From the NCBI GenBank assembly GCA_903896045.1, contig CAITWD010000010.1:20274-84273 (forward strand): 64,000 nt of DNA. The letters are read 5' to 3'. Numbering within the stretch: the stretch's first letter is position 1; the number at the start of each line of letters is the position of its first letter. The notes beneath the pieces were generated by a model. That model saw nothing but the letters and a program-made list of their open reading frames with translations. It searched no databases and was not told where the DNA came from. The position numbers and the translations under genes were made by a program. Below, in pieces: positions 44,442 to 54,560 of the stretch. Source of the stretch: an uncultured Actinomycetes bacterium (GTDB taxonomy: Bacteria; Actinomycetota; Thermoleophilia; Miltoncostaeales; Miltoncostaeaceae).

Positions 44442-45335
44442 ATGCCTGTTGAATATCGACTCGTCACCCTGACCGCTGCCGACAATCACGAGCACGATGC
44501 GCTGCTCGTGATCGATGAGCGTGCCGCCCGTCGACGTGAACGGATGACGGGGCGGCGCACCGCGGCAATGCATGTGCACGGCATCATGGGCAACTTTCTC
44601 GTCGGCACATTGCGTTTTCTTGCGGCCCCACTCGCCCGCGAGGGGTTCCCTGTGCTCGTGGTCGAGACGCGCATGGGCAACATTGGCCAATTGGTCGGGC
44701 CCGGGATTTTTGATCTCGCTCGCCAAGATCTCGCCGCAGGAGCAAATTGGCTGCGTGAGCATGACTGGGATCATCTGATCTCGATGGGGTATTCAAGCGG
44801 CGCGGCCCTCGCGGTGCGGTGGGCGGCAACAACAAAAATTCCATGGCTTCGGGGAATGGCATTGCTCGGCGCCCCCTGGGGGCTCCCCGAATCAATGGAG
44901 GCGCGGGCAGCCCGCTGGGGAGCGACCCCCAGCTACGACGAGCTCTATGCCACCGCCAGCGCAATCGTCGCATCTCCCGACCCCACCGCCGCGGATCGCC
45001 TCTTTGTGATTGAGCACAGTCGTGGCCCGGGGACGCAGCCAGCGCACTCAGAGGTCTATACCTACCTGACCTGGTGGCATTCACGTGGGCCCGAGGCGAC
45101 CCCTGCCAAAACCCATCTGCAGATCGGCAACATCACTCACCCACTGCTATTGGTCCAAGGCACCGATGATCAGGTCGTCGCCCCGCATGAGGCCAATGAT
45201 CTGGCGGTGGTCGCTCGTGCCGCCGGGAACGAACAGGTCGATGTCGCTGTTATCGACGGCGCGGATCACTTTTTTACCGGCCGTGAATTTGTCACGACCG
45301 AGACCGTTATCCGATGGATACGTAAACACGCATGA
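44442..45335 (+). CDS. Alpha/beta hydrolase, first of a tandem pair
   Basis: The product (about 297 residues from the ATG at 44442) has an alpha/beta hydrolase fold: HVHGIMGNF as the oxyanion strand, the nucleophile elbow GYSSGAAL (G-x-S-x-G), an acid on the DDQVV strand (LLVQGTDDQVV) and the His in DGADHFF. A start up to 186 bases earlier is open and cannot be excluded. The end overlaps the next hydrolase by four bases (ATGA). The substrate is unknown. Confidence 0.75.
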   Translation: MPVEYRLVTLTAADNHEHDALLVIDERAARRRERMTGRRTAAMHVHGIMGNFLVGTLRFLAAPLAREGFPVLVVETRMGNIGQLVGPGIFDLARQDLAAGANWLREHDWDHLISMGYSSGAALAVRWAATTKIPWLRGMALLGAPWGLPESMEARAARWGATPSYDELYATASAIVASPDPTAADRLFVIEHSRGPGTQPAHSEVYTYLTWWHSRGPEATPAKTHLQIGNITHPLLLVQGTDDQVVAPHEANDLAVVARAAGNEQVDVAVIDGADHFFTGREFVTTETVIRWIRKHA

Positions 45336-46321
45336 CGACGCAACAAAATCCATTCGCACGCCGCACGGGAGTGCGCGCACCCGTGGTGCGTCGGCAGCCG
45401 CACTTCGGCACCGACGATGCGTCGCTGGTGACCGATTTGATCGTGATTCCCACCGAGGACGATCACAAGTGGGATGGAATGCTCTTTCGCCCTCGGGATG
45501 AATCGGTTGATGCACGACTCGCAGTGCTGATCATTCATGGGTCGGTCGGCCACTATCTCTCGGGGATGCCACGTCGCTTTGCATTTCACTTGGCCCAACA
45601 GGGCATCGCCACACTCACCGCAAACACGCGCATGGCCAATTACGGAGTGTTCTTTGGCACGGGTCTTCTCGAAGGCGCGCAGCTCGATATTGCTGCCGCA
45701 GTCCGGGCGCTTCGCGAGCGGGGATTTCAGCGCATCGTGCTGTTGGGCTACAGCATGGGTGCAACATTGGTCACCCACTACCACGCAGTGCATGCCCCGC
45801 CGCAGGTCATTGGGGTCTGCACGGTCGCACACCCTGAGTCTCTGCCTGGATCGCTTCGCAGGCGATGGGAACGCTTCGGTAGCAGCCCGACCTATCACGA
45901 AATGTGCGCGATGGCAGAGGCACAACTTGAGGGGACAGACGATCCCGAGCGTGACCGCATCATCATTGTGCAACGGGCAACCGGCCCCTCAGATGGACCC
46001 GAGGATGCAGAAATTTGGACCTATCGCACCTGGCTGCATTCGCGAGGACCAGATGCGCATGCCGCCGAATCGCTGCGATGGGTCGGCGATGTCACAGTTC
46101 CTTTGGCGATCATCCAGGCGGCAGAGGATCCATTGATCCGGCCCGAGGAGGGTGTGCGGCTCGCACAACTCGCACGCGAGGGATCATGCCCCCAGGTGCA
46201 TCTCGAATCCATCCCCGGTGCCAATCACACCTTTGACGGTGTTGAAGACGGTGCGGTGCATGCGGTGCATCGATGGATATCTCGAGTGACTCGGACAGAG
46301 GCTGGGCCTCAAGAGAGCTGA
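45332..46321 (+). CDS. Alpha/beta hydrolase, second of a tandem pair
   Basis: The 329-residue protein has HGSVGHYLSG as the oxyanion region, the elbow GYSMGATL, an acid in IIQAAEDPLI and the His in PGANHTF. Shared landmarks with the previous product (TRMANYG/TRMGNIG, HSRGP, YRTWLHSRGPDA/YLTWWHSRGPEA) show that the two are ancient duplicates. They are made together and may act on related esters or as a heteromeric pair. Confidence 0.78.
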   Translation: MTTQQNPFARRTGVRAPVVRRQPHFGTDDASLVTDLIVIPTEDDHKWDGMLFRPRDESVDARLAVLIIHGSVGHYLSGMPRRFAFHLAQQGIATLTANTRMANYGVFFGTGLLEGAQLDIAAAVRALRERGFQRIVLLGYSMGATLVTHYHAVHAPPQVIGVCTVAHPESLPGSLRRRWERFGSSPTYHEMCAMAEAQLEGTDDPERDRIIIVQRATGPSDGPEDAEIWTYRTWLHSRGPDAHAAESLRWVGDVTVPLAIIQAAEDPLIRPEEGVRLAQLAREGSCPQVHLESIPGANHTFDGVEDGAVHAVHRWISRVTRTEAGPQES

Positions 46322-46411
46322 CCGGCACAGGTCACCGCGCGCAAAGAATGGGCACCACACTGGCCCAATTCTGGCGTTCAGCTCGCCAGACGTTGAGTTA
46401 CCGTTGCCCGC

Positions 46412-46714
46412 ATGAGATCAGTTCCCATTGGCGACGCGACGCATCGCCTTTCGGAATACGTGTCGGACGTTACACGCATACATGACCGTATCGTCATAAC
46501 TCGTCACGGTGCTCCGGTCGCCATATTGATCTCCACTGGAGATCTTGGGGCGCTCGAGCAGACACTGGAGATTGCCAACAACGCCGGTGCACTTGAGCCA
46601 ATATCTCAAAGGCCTCGCAGATATCGCAGCCGGTCGAATCGCGAACAACGACCTTTTTCGCACACGCCTCTCGAGGTCATCCATATCGACCATCGTGACG
46701 AGGTCGATAAATGA
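46412..46714 (+). pseudogene. Phd/YefM-type antitoxin gene, frameshifted remnant
   Basis: The first 58 codons encode a good Phd/YefM DNA-binding domain (GDATHRLSEYVSDVTRIHDR then IVITRHGAPVAILIS). After about 46589 the family-like sequence continues in another frame (YLKGLADIAAGRIANNDLF), while the original frame reads an unrelated basic stretch to the stop at 46714. Its last residues, EVIHIDHRDEVD, resemble the C terminus of a RelE toxin. This looks like a decayed antitoxin-toxin pair. A short intact variant protein cannot be excluded. Confidence 0.55.
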
Positions 46715-46722
46715 GAAACGGC

Positions 46723-46754
46723 GGTGGGTTGCCTGCACACGCAGGCAACCCACC
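46723..46754. terminator. Bidirectional 14-bp hairpin
   Basis: GGTGGGTTGCCTGC (46723-46736) pairs with GCAGGCAACCCACC (46741-46754) across ACAC, between the antitoxin remnant and the end of the convergent aminotransferase gene. Confidence 0.8.
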
Positions 46755-46760
46755 GAGCAA

Positions 46761-47852
46761 TCACGACGTGAGTGCCGCCGAGAAGACTGCGCCGAGGCGT
46801 TCCATGCCCTCCGCGATCTCGTAAGGACTCACACCGCTGTAGGCAAGGCGAAAGGTACGCTCGCCGCCCTCCAAGAAGCAGTCGGTGCCCTTGACGTAGG
46901 CAATGCCCGCTGCTGCTGCTGGGGCAAACAACGCATCAGCAGAGAGGCCTTCGGGGAGCTCGGCCCACATAAAGAACCCACCTTGGGGTGGCGTGCAGAC
47001 CGTTCCCTGTGGCATGTGCACCAATCCTGCGACCATTGCATCGCGCCGTTCGCGCATCAGCTCGGTCACATGTGCGATGTTGGCCTCGAGGTGACCATCG
47101 TTGACCAATTGGGCAATTGCAGCTTCGCTGAGGAGCGAGGGTGAAATGTAGGTGCGCGATGCGGCGGCGGCAAGTGTCGCTGCGACCTCTTTCGGCGTCA
47201 CGATGTAGCCCACCCGCAGACCCGGTGCCACCGTCTTGGAAAATGACGATGTGAACATCACCTTGTCACCGGCGTACGTGGCAAATATTCCTGGGATGTG
47301 GTCGCCTTCAAAGCGCAGCTTCCCGTACGGGTCATCCTCAAGTACCCAGAAGCCATACGTATCAACCAGCTCCAACAACGCCAGACGCTTTTCTTGCGAC
47401 AGGGTCGTGCCCGACGGATTCTGGAAGTTCGGGATCGTATAGAGGAGCTTGGGGACCCGACCCGCAGCACATGCAGCAGCCAGTGCGTCGACGTCAAATC
47501 CGTCGGACTGCATGGCGAGCGGCAAGATCTCCATCCCATGCAGCTGCAATTGCAGCAAAGCACGGTCATAGGTCGGTGACTCCACCGCAACCAAATCGCC
47601 AGGCGACAACAGGTTTTCCAACATGAAGACATAGCCCTGCAATGAACCGTTGGTGACAAACACCTGGTCCGGGTGAACCCCATGTTCATGAGCGAGTACC
47701 TCGCGCAATGGCGGGTACCCCTGACCGGTCCCGTACGACAGGATCCGCGTGGCATCGCTCGCAAGCGCCGCCGCGGTTACTGTCGCAATCAGGTCGCCAG
47801 ACAGGGCTTCGGGGCATGGGGCACCCCGGGCGAATGAAATGGCATCAGGCAC
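46761..47852 (-). CDS. PLP-dependent aminotransferase, class I (2-aminoadipate-type)
   Basis: The 363-residue enzyme has the fold-type I landmarks TNGSLQGYVFMLENLL, the NPSGTTLS segment, LEDDPYGKLRF and the PLP-binding Lys in TSSFSKTVAPGLRVGY. It resembles the catalytic domain of MocR regulators and LysN-type transaminases but lacks the HTH. The amino donor is unknown. Start GTG at 47852. Confidence 0.87.
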   Translation of the reverse strand: MPDAISFARGAPCPEALSGDLIATVTAAALASDATRILSYGTGQGYPPLREVLAHEHGVHPDQVFVTNGSLQGYVFMLENLLSPGDLVAVESPTYDRALLQLQLHGMEILPLAMQSDGFDVDALAAACAAGRVPKLLYTIPNFQNPSGTTLSQEKRLALLELVDTYGFWVLEDDPYGKLRFEGDHIPGIFATYAGDKVMFTSSFSKTVAPGLRVGYIVTPKEVAATLAAAASRTYISPSLLSEAAIAQLVNDGHLEANIAHVTELMRERRDAMVAGLVHMPQGTVCTPPQGGFFMWAELPEGLSADALFAPAAAAGIAYVKGTDCFLEGGERTFRLAYSGVSPYEIAEGMERLGAVFSAALTS

Positions 47853-48034
47853 GCGGACGATTTTAGCGGTCTCGCACCCATCTCGTGCACCCAGCAGGCT
47901 TTGTCCGAATCGATACCAACGCCTTCAGTGACCAACGGCACCGATCCGCACACAGTCGAAGATCGCTAGGATGGCCGATGGCATCGCGTTCTAGCGGTGT
48001 ATATCGCTTGGTCAACATCACACAGGGGCGTCGC

Positions 48035-49180
48035 TTGGACCTTTTTGAGTATCAGGGCAAGCAATTATTCGCACGCCACGGGATCCCTGTCCCGAGCGGC
48101 GAGATTGTCGATACACCGGAGGCTGCACGTGCAGCTGCCGAGCGTATCGGTGGCACGGTTGTCGTCAAAGCGCAGGTGCAGGTCGGTGGGCGTGGGAAAG
48201 CCGGCGGTATTCAACTGGCAAAGACCCCCGACGAAGCGGAAGCACACGCGCGCAATATCCTCGGAATGGATATCAAAGACCACATCGTTCACTCGGTGTG
48301 GATCGAGGCCGCATCTGAAATCGTCAAGGAGTACTACGCCTCCGTCACATTTGACCGCAGCGAGAAGAAGCCGCTGGTCATGTTGTCGGCAGAGGGTGGC
48401 ATGGACATTGAAGAGGTCGCACGCACCAATCCAGAGGCGCTTGCAACTTTGCATGTCGATCCGCTGACGGGATTCCAGGCCCACCACGCACGGTGGTTGG
48501 TGTTCCACGCCGGAATCGATGAAGGCGCACGGTCGGGGGTTGTCAGCATCCTCCAGCAGCTGTATGCAGCCTTTACCGATCTCGACAGCATGTTGATGGA
48601 GATCAACCCGTTGATCTGGACCGCATCCGGCGACGTTGTTGCCCTTGATGCCAAGGTCACCATCGACAACAACGCGCTCTACCGCCATCCAGACCTGCTT
48701 GCATTGCAGACCTCGGTCACCGATGACCCGCAGGAGCGTATGGCGCAAGAAAAGGGCGTGACCTACGTCAAGCTCGACGGCGATGTCGGCATCCTCGGCA
48801 ACGGCGCAGGGCTCGTGATGAGCACCCTCGACGTCGTCGCCCTTGCGGGCGGACGTCCGGCGAACTTCCTGGACGCCGGTGGTGGCTCCAAGGCCGATGA
48901 GGTCGTTGCTGCCCTTGAGGTCTTGCTTTCTGACCCAAAGGTCAAGGTTCTTCTGATCAACATCTTCGGTGGGATCACCCGCTGCGATGAGGTCGCAAAT
49001 GGCCTGTTGACCGCGCTCGACAAACTCAATGCAACGCTTCCGATTGTGGTCCGTCTTGACGGAACCAACGAGGACGAGGGCCGTCGGATCATCTCCGAGA
49101 AGGCGCCTGCAAATGTTGTTGTCGAGCCAACCATGCTCTCCGCCGCACAGCGCGCGGTCGAGCTGGCGAAGGGGGTCTGA
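48035..49180 (+). CDS. sucC: Succinyl-CoA synthetase beta subunit
   Basis: The 381-residue ATP-grasp subunit starts LDLFEYQGKQLFARHGIPVP and has VKAQVQVGGRGKAGG, the metal-site MEINPLIW and the C-terminal NIFGGITRCDEVANG. With SucD it makes ATP or GTP from succinyl-CoA. The TTG at 48035 is chosen because the family N terminus (MDLFEYQ) begins there; an upstream extension is Arg-rich and unconserved. Two bases separate it from sucD. Confidence 0.95.
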   Translation: MDLFEYQGKQLFARHGIPVPSGEIVDTPEAARAAAERIGGTVVVKAQVQVGGRGKAGGIQLAKTPDEAEAHARNILGMDIKDHIVHSVWIEAASEIVKEYYASVTFDRSEKKPLVMLSAEGGMDIEEVARTNPEALATLHVDPLTGFQAHHARWLVFHAGIDEGARSGVVSILQQLYAAFTDLDSMLMEINPLIWTASGDVVALDAKVTIDNNALYRHPDLLALQTSVTDDPQERMAQEKGVTYVKLDGDVGILGNGAGLVMSTLDVVALAGGRPANFLDAGGGSKADEVVAALEVLLSDPKVKVLLINIFGGITRCDEVANGLLTALDKLNATLPIVVRLDGTNEDEGRRIISEKAPANVVVEPTMLSAAQRAVELAKGV

Positions 49181-49182
49181 AA

Positions 49183-50058
<876 letters not shown>

Positions 50059-50097
50059 GTTCCACGCACGCAGGCAACACCGCACCCATCGCAGTGA

Positions 50098-50132
50098 AGC
50101 ACCCCCGGATCATCATTTGATCCGGGGGTGCT
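50098..50132 (+). terminator. Perfect 15-bp hairpin after sucCD
   Basis: AGCACCCCCGGATCA (50098-50112) pairs with TGATCCGGGGGTGCT (50118-50132) around TCATT, 40 bases past the sucD stop. Confidence 0.85.
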
Positions 50133-50241
50133 GTCGTTGATCTGCGGACGGACCAGACATCACATGAACGCGCCGTGCATTGGTTGTCGTATTCCGTTTA
50201 GAATGGCCGCAATCGGCCCACCCCACCTGTGAGGACACCCC

Positions 50242-50712
50242 ATGGCATTTGGCGCATCGCATGTTGCGTGCTGCATCGATGGATCTCGTGCGCAGCCAAT
50301 GATTCTCGACACTGGCATTCGCATGCTCGCACCCGAAGGGGCAACCCTCTCGTTGGTCCACGCGATCACAAATTCGGCGGCGATGCTCGCCCCAGCGGTA
50401 CCGGACATCAGCGAGCACTACGACTCCACCGAGGACTGGCTCGCAGAAGCCGTGCGCGCAACCCAGGCAGCGGTGGATGCCGCTGGTATCACGGCGACCG
50501 TGCAGAGCGTCTTGCTTGAAGGACCCCCGGCACGCAGTGTCGTCGGCTGGGCCGAGGATGCATCTGTGGAGCTCATCGTCGCAGCCGCCCATCGCGGCAA
50601 GGTCGACCGAGCGCTCTTGGGATCATTTGCGTCGTATGTCGCGTACAACGCACCATGCGATGTCCATCTCGTACGCCCGGATGGCCTGACGCACCGGGGC
50701 TCCGCCGCCTAA
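50242..50712 (+). CDS. Universal stress protein, first of a tandem pair
   Basis: The 156-residue UspA-fold protein opens with SHVACCIDGSRAQPMILDTG and ends with the ATP-region pattern [37 protein letters not shown]; the G-2x-G-9x-G(S/T) element of nucleotide-binding Usp is altered (AHRG...LLGS..). It is probably a dimeric cytosolic regulator of stress or dormancy; partner unknown. Paralogue of the gene at 50964. Confidence 0.87.
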   Translation: MAFGASHVACCIDGSRAQPMILDTGIRMLAPEGATLSLVHAITNSAAMLAPAVPDISEHYDSTEDWLAEAVRATQAAVDAAGITATVQSVLLEGPPARSVVGWAEDASVELIVAAAHRGKVDRALLGSFASYVAYNAPCDVHLVRPDGLTHRGSAA

Positions 50713-50728
50713 CAGGCCCATCTGCCGG

Positions 50729-50766
50729 CAACAGCGCCCACGCCCAATCGGGTACGGGCGCTGTTG
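50729..50766 (+). terminator. 11-bp hairpin after the first Usp gene
   Basis: CAACAGCGCCC (50729-50739) pairs with GGGCGCTGTTG (50756-50766) across a 16-base loop. It separates the two stress-protein genes, which therefore probably have separate transcripts. Confidence 0.65.
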
Positions 50767-50963
50767 TCAATTGCCGCACGAGGCGACCCGCATGACGGCC
50801 TGGAATTCGTGATACGCGTCCTTTTGCGTGGAAGCCGCAACCGCATGACCCACCCAGGCATCCGGTAGACCCCTGAGGGCAGTCGGTGGTCGTTCACCGA
50901 TGACGTGAACGCCAACGCACGCCAATCTGTATTCGATCCTCACCCCGTTATAAGGAATCGGAT

Positions 50964-51422
50964 ATGGGACCTGGATTTACACATATTGCATGCTGCGTCG
51001 AAGGATCACCCGCCCAAGAGGCAGTGATTGCGGCCGGAATACGCATGCTCGCCGAGACCGGCGGCACCTTGTCGCTCGTCCACGCGATTACCCAACCGAT
51101 TGCCATGATGGCAACCCCTGCACCGGACATCACAGGTATCTTCGACGCCGCCGAAACATGGATGGGCGATGCCGTCAATGACGCGCAGCGCGCAATCACC
51201 GCTGCGGGCATCTCGGCAACGGTGGATGGGGTGCTTCTTGAGGGTCACCCCGGCATCAGCATTACTGACTGGGCCAAAAAGTCACACGTCGATTTGATCA
51301 TTGCCGCCTCTCATCGAGGCCACTTTGACCGCGCACTCTTGGGGTCATTTGCGACCTATGTCGCCTATCACGCCCCCTGCGATGTGCATCTGGTCCGACC
51401 CGGAACCGCACCACCCGCATAA
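50964..51422 (+). CDS. Universal stress protein, second of a tandem pair
   Basis: The 152-residue paralogue shares ACC(I/V)(D/E)[10 protein letters not shown] and RALLGSFA(S/T)YVAY(N/H)[10 protein letters not shown] with the preceding gene, with about half the residues identical by eye. The 250-base gap between them has a terminator and what looks like a separate leader. A sigma factor gene follows after 50 bases and may be read through. Confidence 0.87.
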   Translation: MGPGFTHIACCVEGSPAQEAVIAAGIRMLAETGGTLSLVHAITQPIAMMATPAPDITGIFDAAETWMGDAVNDAQRAITAAGISATVDGVLLEGHPGISITDWAKKSHVDLIIAASHRGHFDRALLGSFATYVAYHAPCDVHLVRPGTAPPA

Positions 51423-51472
51423 CACGCACACCACACACCGTCTGTGACGGTCATGCAGGACATAAGGGGAAC

Positions 51473-52540
51473 ATGATGGCAACAATCGCACCTCCACCAC
51501 TTCCATTGGCACCCACACCACTGGCTCCCTCACGTGATCGCTCGTGGATCTCGACGCTCGACACACCGCCCCTTCGCCCGCTGTCTCGGATGGGCTCACG
51601 CCCAACCGTGGCACCCGTCGCCACACCACGCTCCGCTGATCCGGCCCCAGCACGAGGAGCAATCAGCGATGAGACCGTCGATCGCGCGGCGTTCGCCGGC
51701 GAGGACGACAGCCCAGGGATCGACCCTCTCCAGCTGTTTTTGAGCCAAATGCGGTCAATCCCGCTGCTCAATGCCGCAGAGGAAATCGCTCTTGCCAAGC
51801 GGATTGAGACCGGGGACGCTCAGGCAAAGGAGCGCATGATCCAGAGTAACGTGCGTCTCGTGGTTGCGATCGCAAAGCCCTATCAGGGCCAAGGTATGCC
51901 ATTTCTCGATCTCATCCAAGAGGGCGTGATCGGCCTCATTCGCGCCGTTGAACGTTTTGACTGGCGCCGGGGCTACAAGTTCTCGACCTACGCAACATGG
52001 TGGATCCGCCAAGCCGTACAACGCGGGCTCGCCGATGCAGGGAGAACCATTCGTCTCCCGATCCATGCGGTCGAACGGGAGCGTGCGGTGCTGCGGGTCG
52101 AGCATGAATTCGCACAACACACCGGTCGCCGCGCAAGCGATGCCTACATTTCTGCCGAGGCGGGCATACCCGAATCCTGGGTGACCGCCGTCCGACAAAG
52201 TGCACGTGTCGTTGCCAGCCTCGATCGCCCGATCGGCGAAGATCAGGACACCTCGCTCGGTGAGGTGCTTGATATCACCGACAACGAGCCAACGGCATTT
52301 GAGGGGCTTGCCGCCGCGCAATGCGCCGAGGCCATCGAAGATGCCCTCGCACAACTTCCCACACGCGATCAGCGCGTGATTGCACTCAGGTATGGACTCT
52401 GCGGCGAAATCTCGCACTCCGGCGCAGATACCGGTCGCATTCTCGAATTGTCACCGGATGCCGTTCGCCGTACTGAGGCGCGTGCACTCAAGCACCTCGC
52501 ACGTAATCCCGCACTCGATGGATTTCGCGAGGCCGCCTAG
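51473..52540 (+). CDS. RNA polymerase sigma factor, sigma-70 family (RpoD-like, non-primary)
   Basis: The 355-residue sigma factor has a Pro/Ala-rich N terminus (about 1-65), then region 1.2 ([21 protein letters not shown]), region 2 ([58 protein letters not shown]), region 3 and region 4. Region 4.2 is degenerate: where primary sigmas read RERIRQIE it has [17 protein letters not shown]. It therefore probably recognises altered -35 elements. It is downstream of the two stress-protein genes. Confidence 0.88.
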   Translation: MMATIAPPPLPLAPTPLAPSRDRSWISTLDTPPLRPLSRMGSRPTVAPVATPRSADPAPARGAISDETVDRAAFAGEDDSPGIDPLQLFLSQMRSIPLLNAAEEIALAKRIETGDAQAKERMIQSNVRLVVAIAKPYQGQGMPFLDLIQEGVIGLIRAVERFDWRRGYKFSTYATWWIRQAVQRGLADAGRTIRLPIHAVERERAVLRVEHEFAQHTGRRASDAYISAEAGIPESWVTAVRQSARVVASLDRPIGEDQDTSLGEVLDITDNEPTAFEGLAAAQCAEAIEDALAQLPTRDQRVIALRYGLCGEISHSGADTGRILELSPDAVRRTEARALKHLARNPALDGFREAA

Positions 52541-54321
52541 GCGACGATGGCGATCACCTGATCGGCATCGACCGACTGCCCCTCGACCACGGAGAGCTCT
52601 TTCACCACTCCGGGCCGATGGGCAGTCACCTCATTTTCCATCTTCATTGCCTCAACAATGCAGAGCACGTCTCCGGCCGCGACCTCTTGGCCTTCGGTCA
52701 CCAGCACCCGCAGGACGGTCCCCTGCATTGGCGTCGAGACGGCTTCGGTCGGTTGACCCTGTGCGCGCACGTGGGTTCCCGATCCCGATTTCTTGGTGCT
52801 CTTTTTCTTTTGCACTGGGCCAGAAGCGGTCCCGATTTGATCGGCCGGCACATGCAGGCGCACACCAAAGCGACGGCCATCGACCTCGGCCACAAACTCA
52901 CGCACGACGTGGCCACCTGATTCGGGGGCCCCAGGTGCAGCGCCACCCAAGACCGTGCGCTCCGACACCGGTAGCTGCGTCGGCGTCTCCGCGAAGATGG
53001 CGAGCGCATCGTGACATGCCCCGCCAGCGATGAATTCCTCGTTCTCAAAGAGCCACTTGTGGAATGGGATCAGCGTTGCCGGGCCTTCAACCACGTATTC
53101 GTCAAGCGCGCGCAACATACGCCGGCGCGCCGATTCACGGTCCACATCCCAGACGATCAGCTTGGCCACCATCGGGTCATAGATCTCTGCGATCTGGGTA
53201 CCCGCACGCACTCCAGAGTCCACCCGAATACCAGGTCCTGTGGGTTCACGATACGCGGTGATCAACGCAGGTGATGGGAGAAAACGCTTGGTTGCATCCT
53301 CAGCATTGATGCGACATTCAAAGGCATGCCCGCGGGGCTGTACCTGATCTTGTGACAGCGACATTGGCGCGCCCGCGGCAATACAAATCTGCTCACGGAT
53401 CAGATCGATCCCCACGACCATTTCGGTGACGGTGTGCTCGACCTGAATCCGGGTGTTCATTTCCAGAAAGAAGAACTCTTCACCGGAGACGAGATACTCA
53501 AGTGTCCCTGCAGAGACATAGTCCACTGCGCGCGCAGCACGCACCGATGCCTCGCCCATTCGTGCCCGCAAGGCGTCTGAGACCACCGGACTGGGTGTCT
53601 CCTCAACAAGTTTTTGATGGCGGCGCTGCACGGAACAATCGCGATCACCAAGCCAAATGCAATTGCCTTGGGTGTCGGCGAGGATTTGGATCTCCACGTG
53701 ACGTGGATGGGGCAAATAGCGCTCGAGATACACCACTGAATCCGCAAAGAACTTTTCCGACTCACGGCGTGCACCCTCGAATGCATCTGCCAGCTCATCG
53801 GCAGTCAAGGCCACCCGAAAGCCCTTGCCGCCGCCGCCCGCAGCCGCCTTGACCGCAACCGGATATCCGATCTGCTCGGCAATGTGGCGGGCGTCGTCAA
53901 CCGTGTCGACCGGCTCGGTGACGCCCGGCACAATCGGCACACCGGCGGTGTGCATCAGTGCCCGCGCTTCAATCTTGGATCCCATCGCATCAATTGCCGA
54001 CGGCGATGGTCCGATAAACACGATCCCCGCGTCGGCACAGGCCCGTGCGAACCCGGCGTTCTCCGCAAGAAACCCATAGCCCGGATGAATTGCCTGGGCG
54101 CCCGCGCGCAGCGCGGTCTCGATGATCACATCGCCCTTGAGATAACTCTCTGTCGCAGGACCAGGGCCAATCAGATAGGCCTCGTCAGCAAAATCCACAA
54201 AGGGGGCTGTGCGATCAACCTCGCTATAGACCGCCACCGATCCGATACCGAGCTCGCGCAGTGTGCGAAATATCCGGATCGCGATTTCACCACGATTTGC
54301 CACAAGAACTTTTTCAAACAC
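52537..54321 (-). CDS. Acetyl/propionyl-CoA carboxylase alpha subunit (biotin carboxylase-BCCP)
   Basis: The 594-residue protein joins a biotin carboxylase ([17 protein letters not shown] at the start, ATP-grasp loop [27 protein letters not shown]) with a C-terminal biotinyl domain that has EAMKMEN, whose Lys is biotinylated. It carboxylates acyl-CoA together with the beta chain upstream. The GTG at 54321 is chosen because [12 protein letters not shown] begins the family; GGAG lies 11 bases before it. The 3' end overlaps the sigma factor stop by four bases on the opposite strand. Confidence 0.94.
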   Translation of the reverse strand: MFEKVLVANRGEIAIRIFRTLRELGIGSVAVYSEVDRTAPFVDFADEAYLIGPGPATESYLKGDVIIETALRAGAQAIHPGYGFLAENAGFARACADAGIVFIGPSPSAIDAMGSKIEARALMHTAGVPIVPGVTEPVDTVDDARHIAEQIGYPVAVKAAAGGGGKGFRVALTADELADAFEGARRESEKFFADSVVYLERYLPHPRHVEIQILADTQGNCIWLGDRDCSVQRRHQKLVEETPSPVVSDALRARMGEASVRAARAVDYVSAGTLEYLVSGEEFFFLEMNTRIQVEHTVTEMVVGIDLIREQICIAAGAPMSLSQDQVQPRGHAFECRINAEDATKRFLPSPALITAYREPTGPGIRVDSGVRAGTQIAEIYDPMVAKLIVWDVDRESARRRMLRALDEYVVEGPATLIPFHKWLFENEEFIAGGACHDALAIFAETPTQLPVSERTVLGGAAPGAPESGGHVVREFVAEVDGRRFGVRLHVPADQIGTASGPVQKKKSTKKSGSGTHVRAQGQPTEAVSTPMQGTVLRVLVTEGQEVAAGDVLCIVEAMKMENEVTAHRPGVVKELSVVEGQSVDADQVIAIVA

Positions 54322-54341
54322 GTCTGCTGGGTCTCCTGGTC

Positions 54342-54560
54342 TTACACACCGAATGATGAAGTCGTACGCGCCGCGCGCGCCCAGCCACCGGGGCTCGCGG
54401 GCCAACCGGTTGGTGCAACATTTTCTGTCACCGCGGCACGCTGCCACGCCGACGATGCCTCAATCGACGGGGTCGTCGGGCGCGCCAACATCTGATCGAT
54501 ACACGCCACAATCGCCGCGGTGATCTCGCGGCTTGGGCCGCCAGTGATCGCACTCCTCAT
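54342..54560 (-). CDS. Acyl-CoA carboxylase epsilon subunit
   Basis: The 72-residue protein is the size and composition of actinobacterial AccE/PccE: an N-terminal strand-helix [15 protein letters not shown] and a C-terminal Trp/Gly segment ([20 protein letters not shown]). Epsilon subunits stabilise the alpha-beta holoenzyme. Its ATG overlaps the beta-subunit stop (ATGA), which fits the pccB-accE-pccA order known in Actinomycetota. Confidence 0.75.
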   Translation of the reverse strand: MRSAITGGPSREITAAIVACIDQMLARPTTPSIEASSAWQRAAVTENVAPTGWPASPGGWARAARTTSSFGV

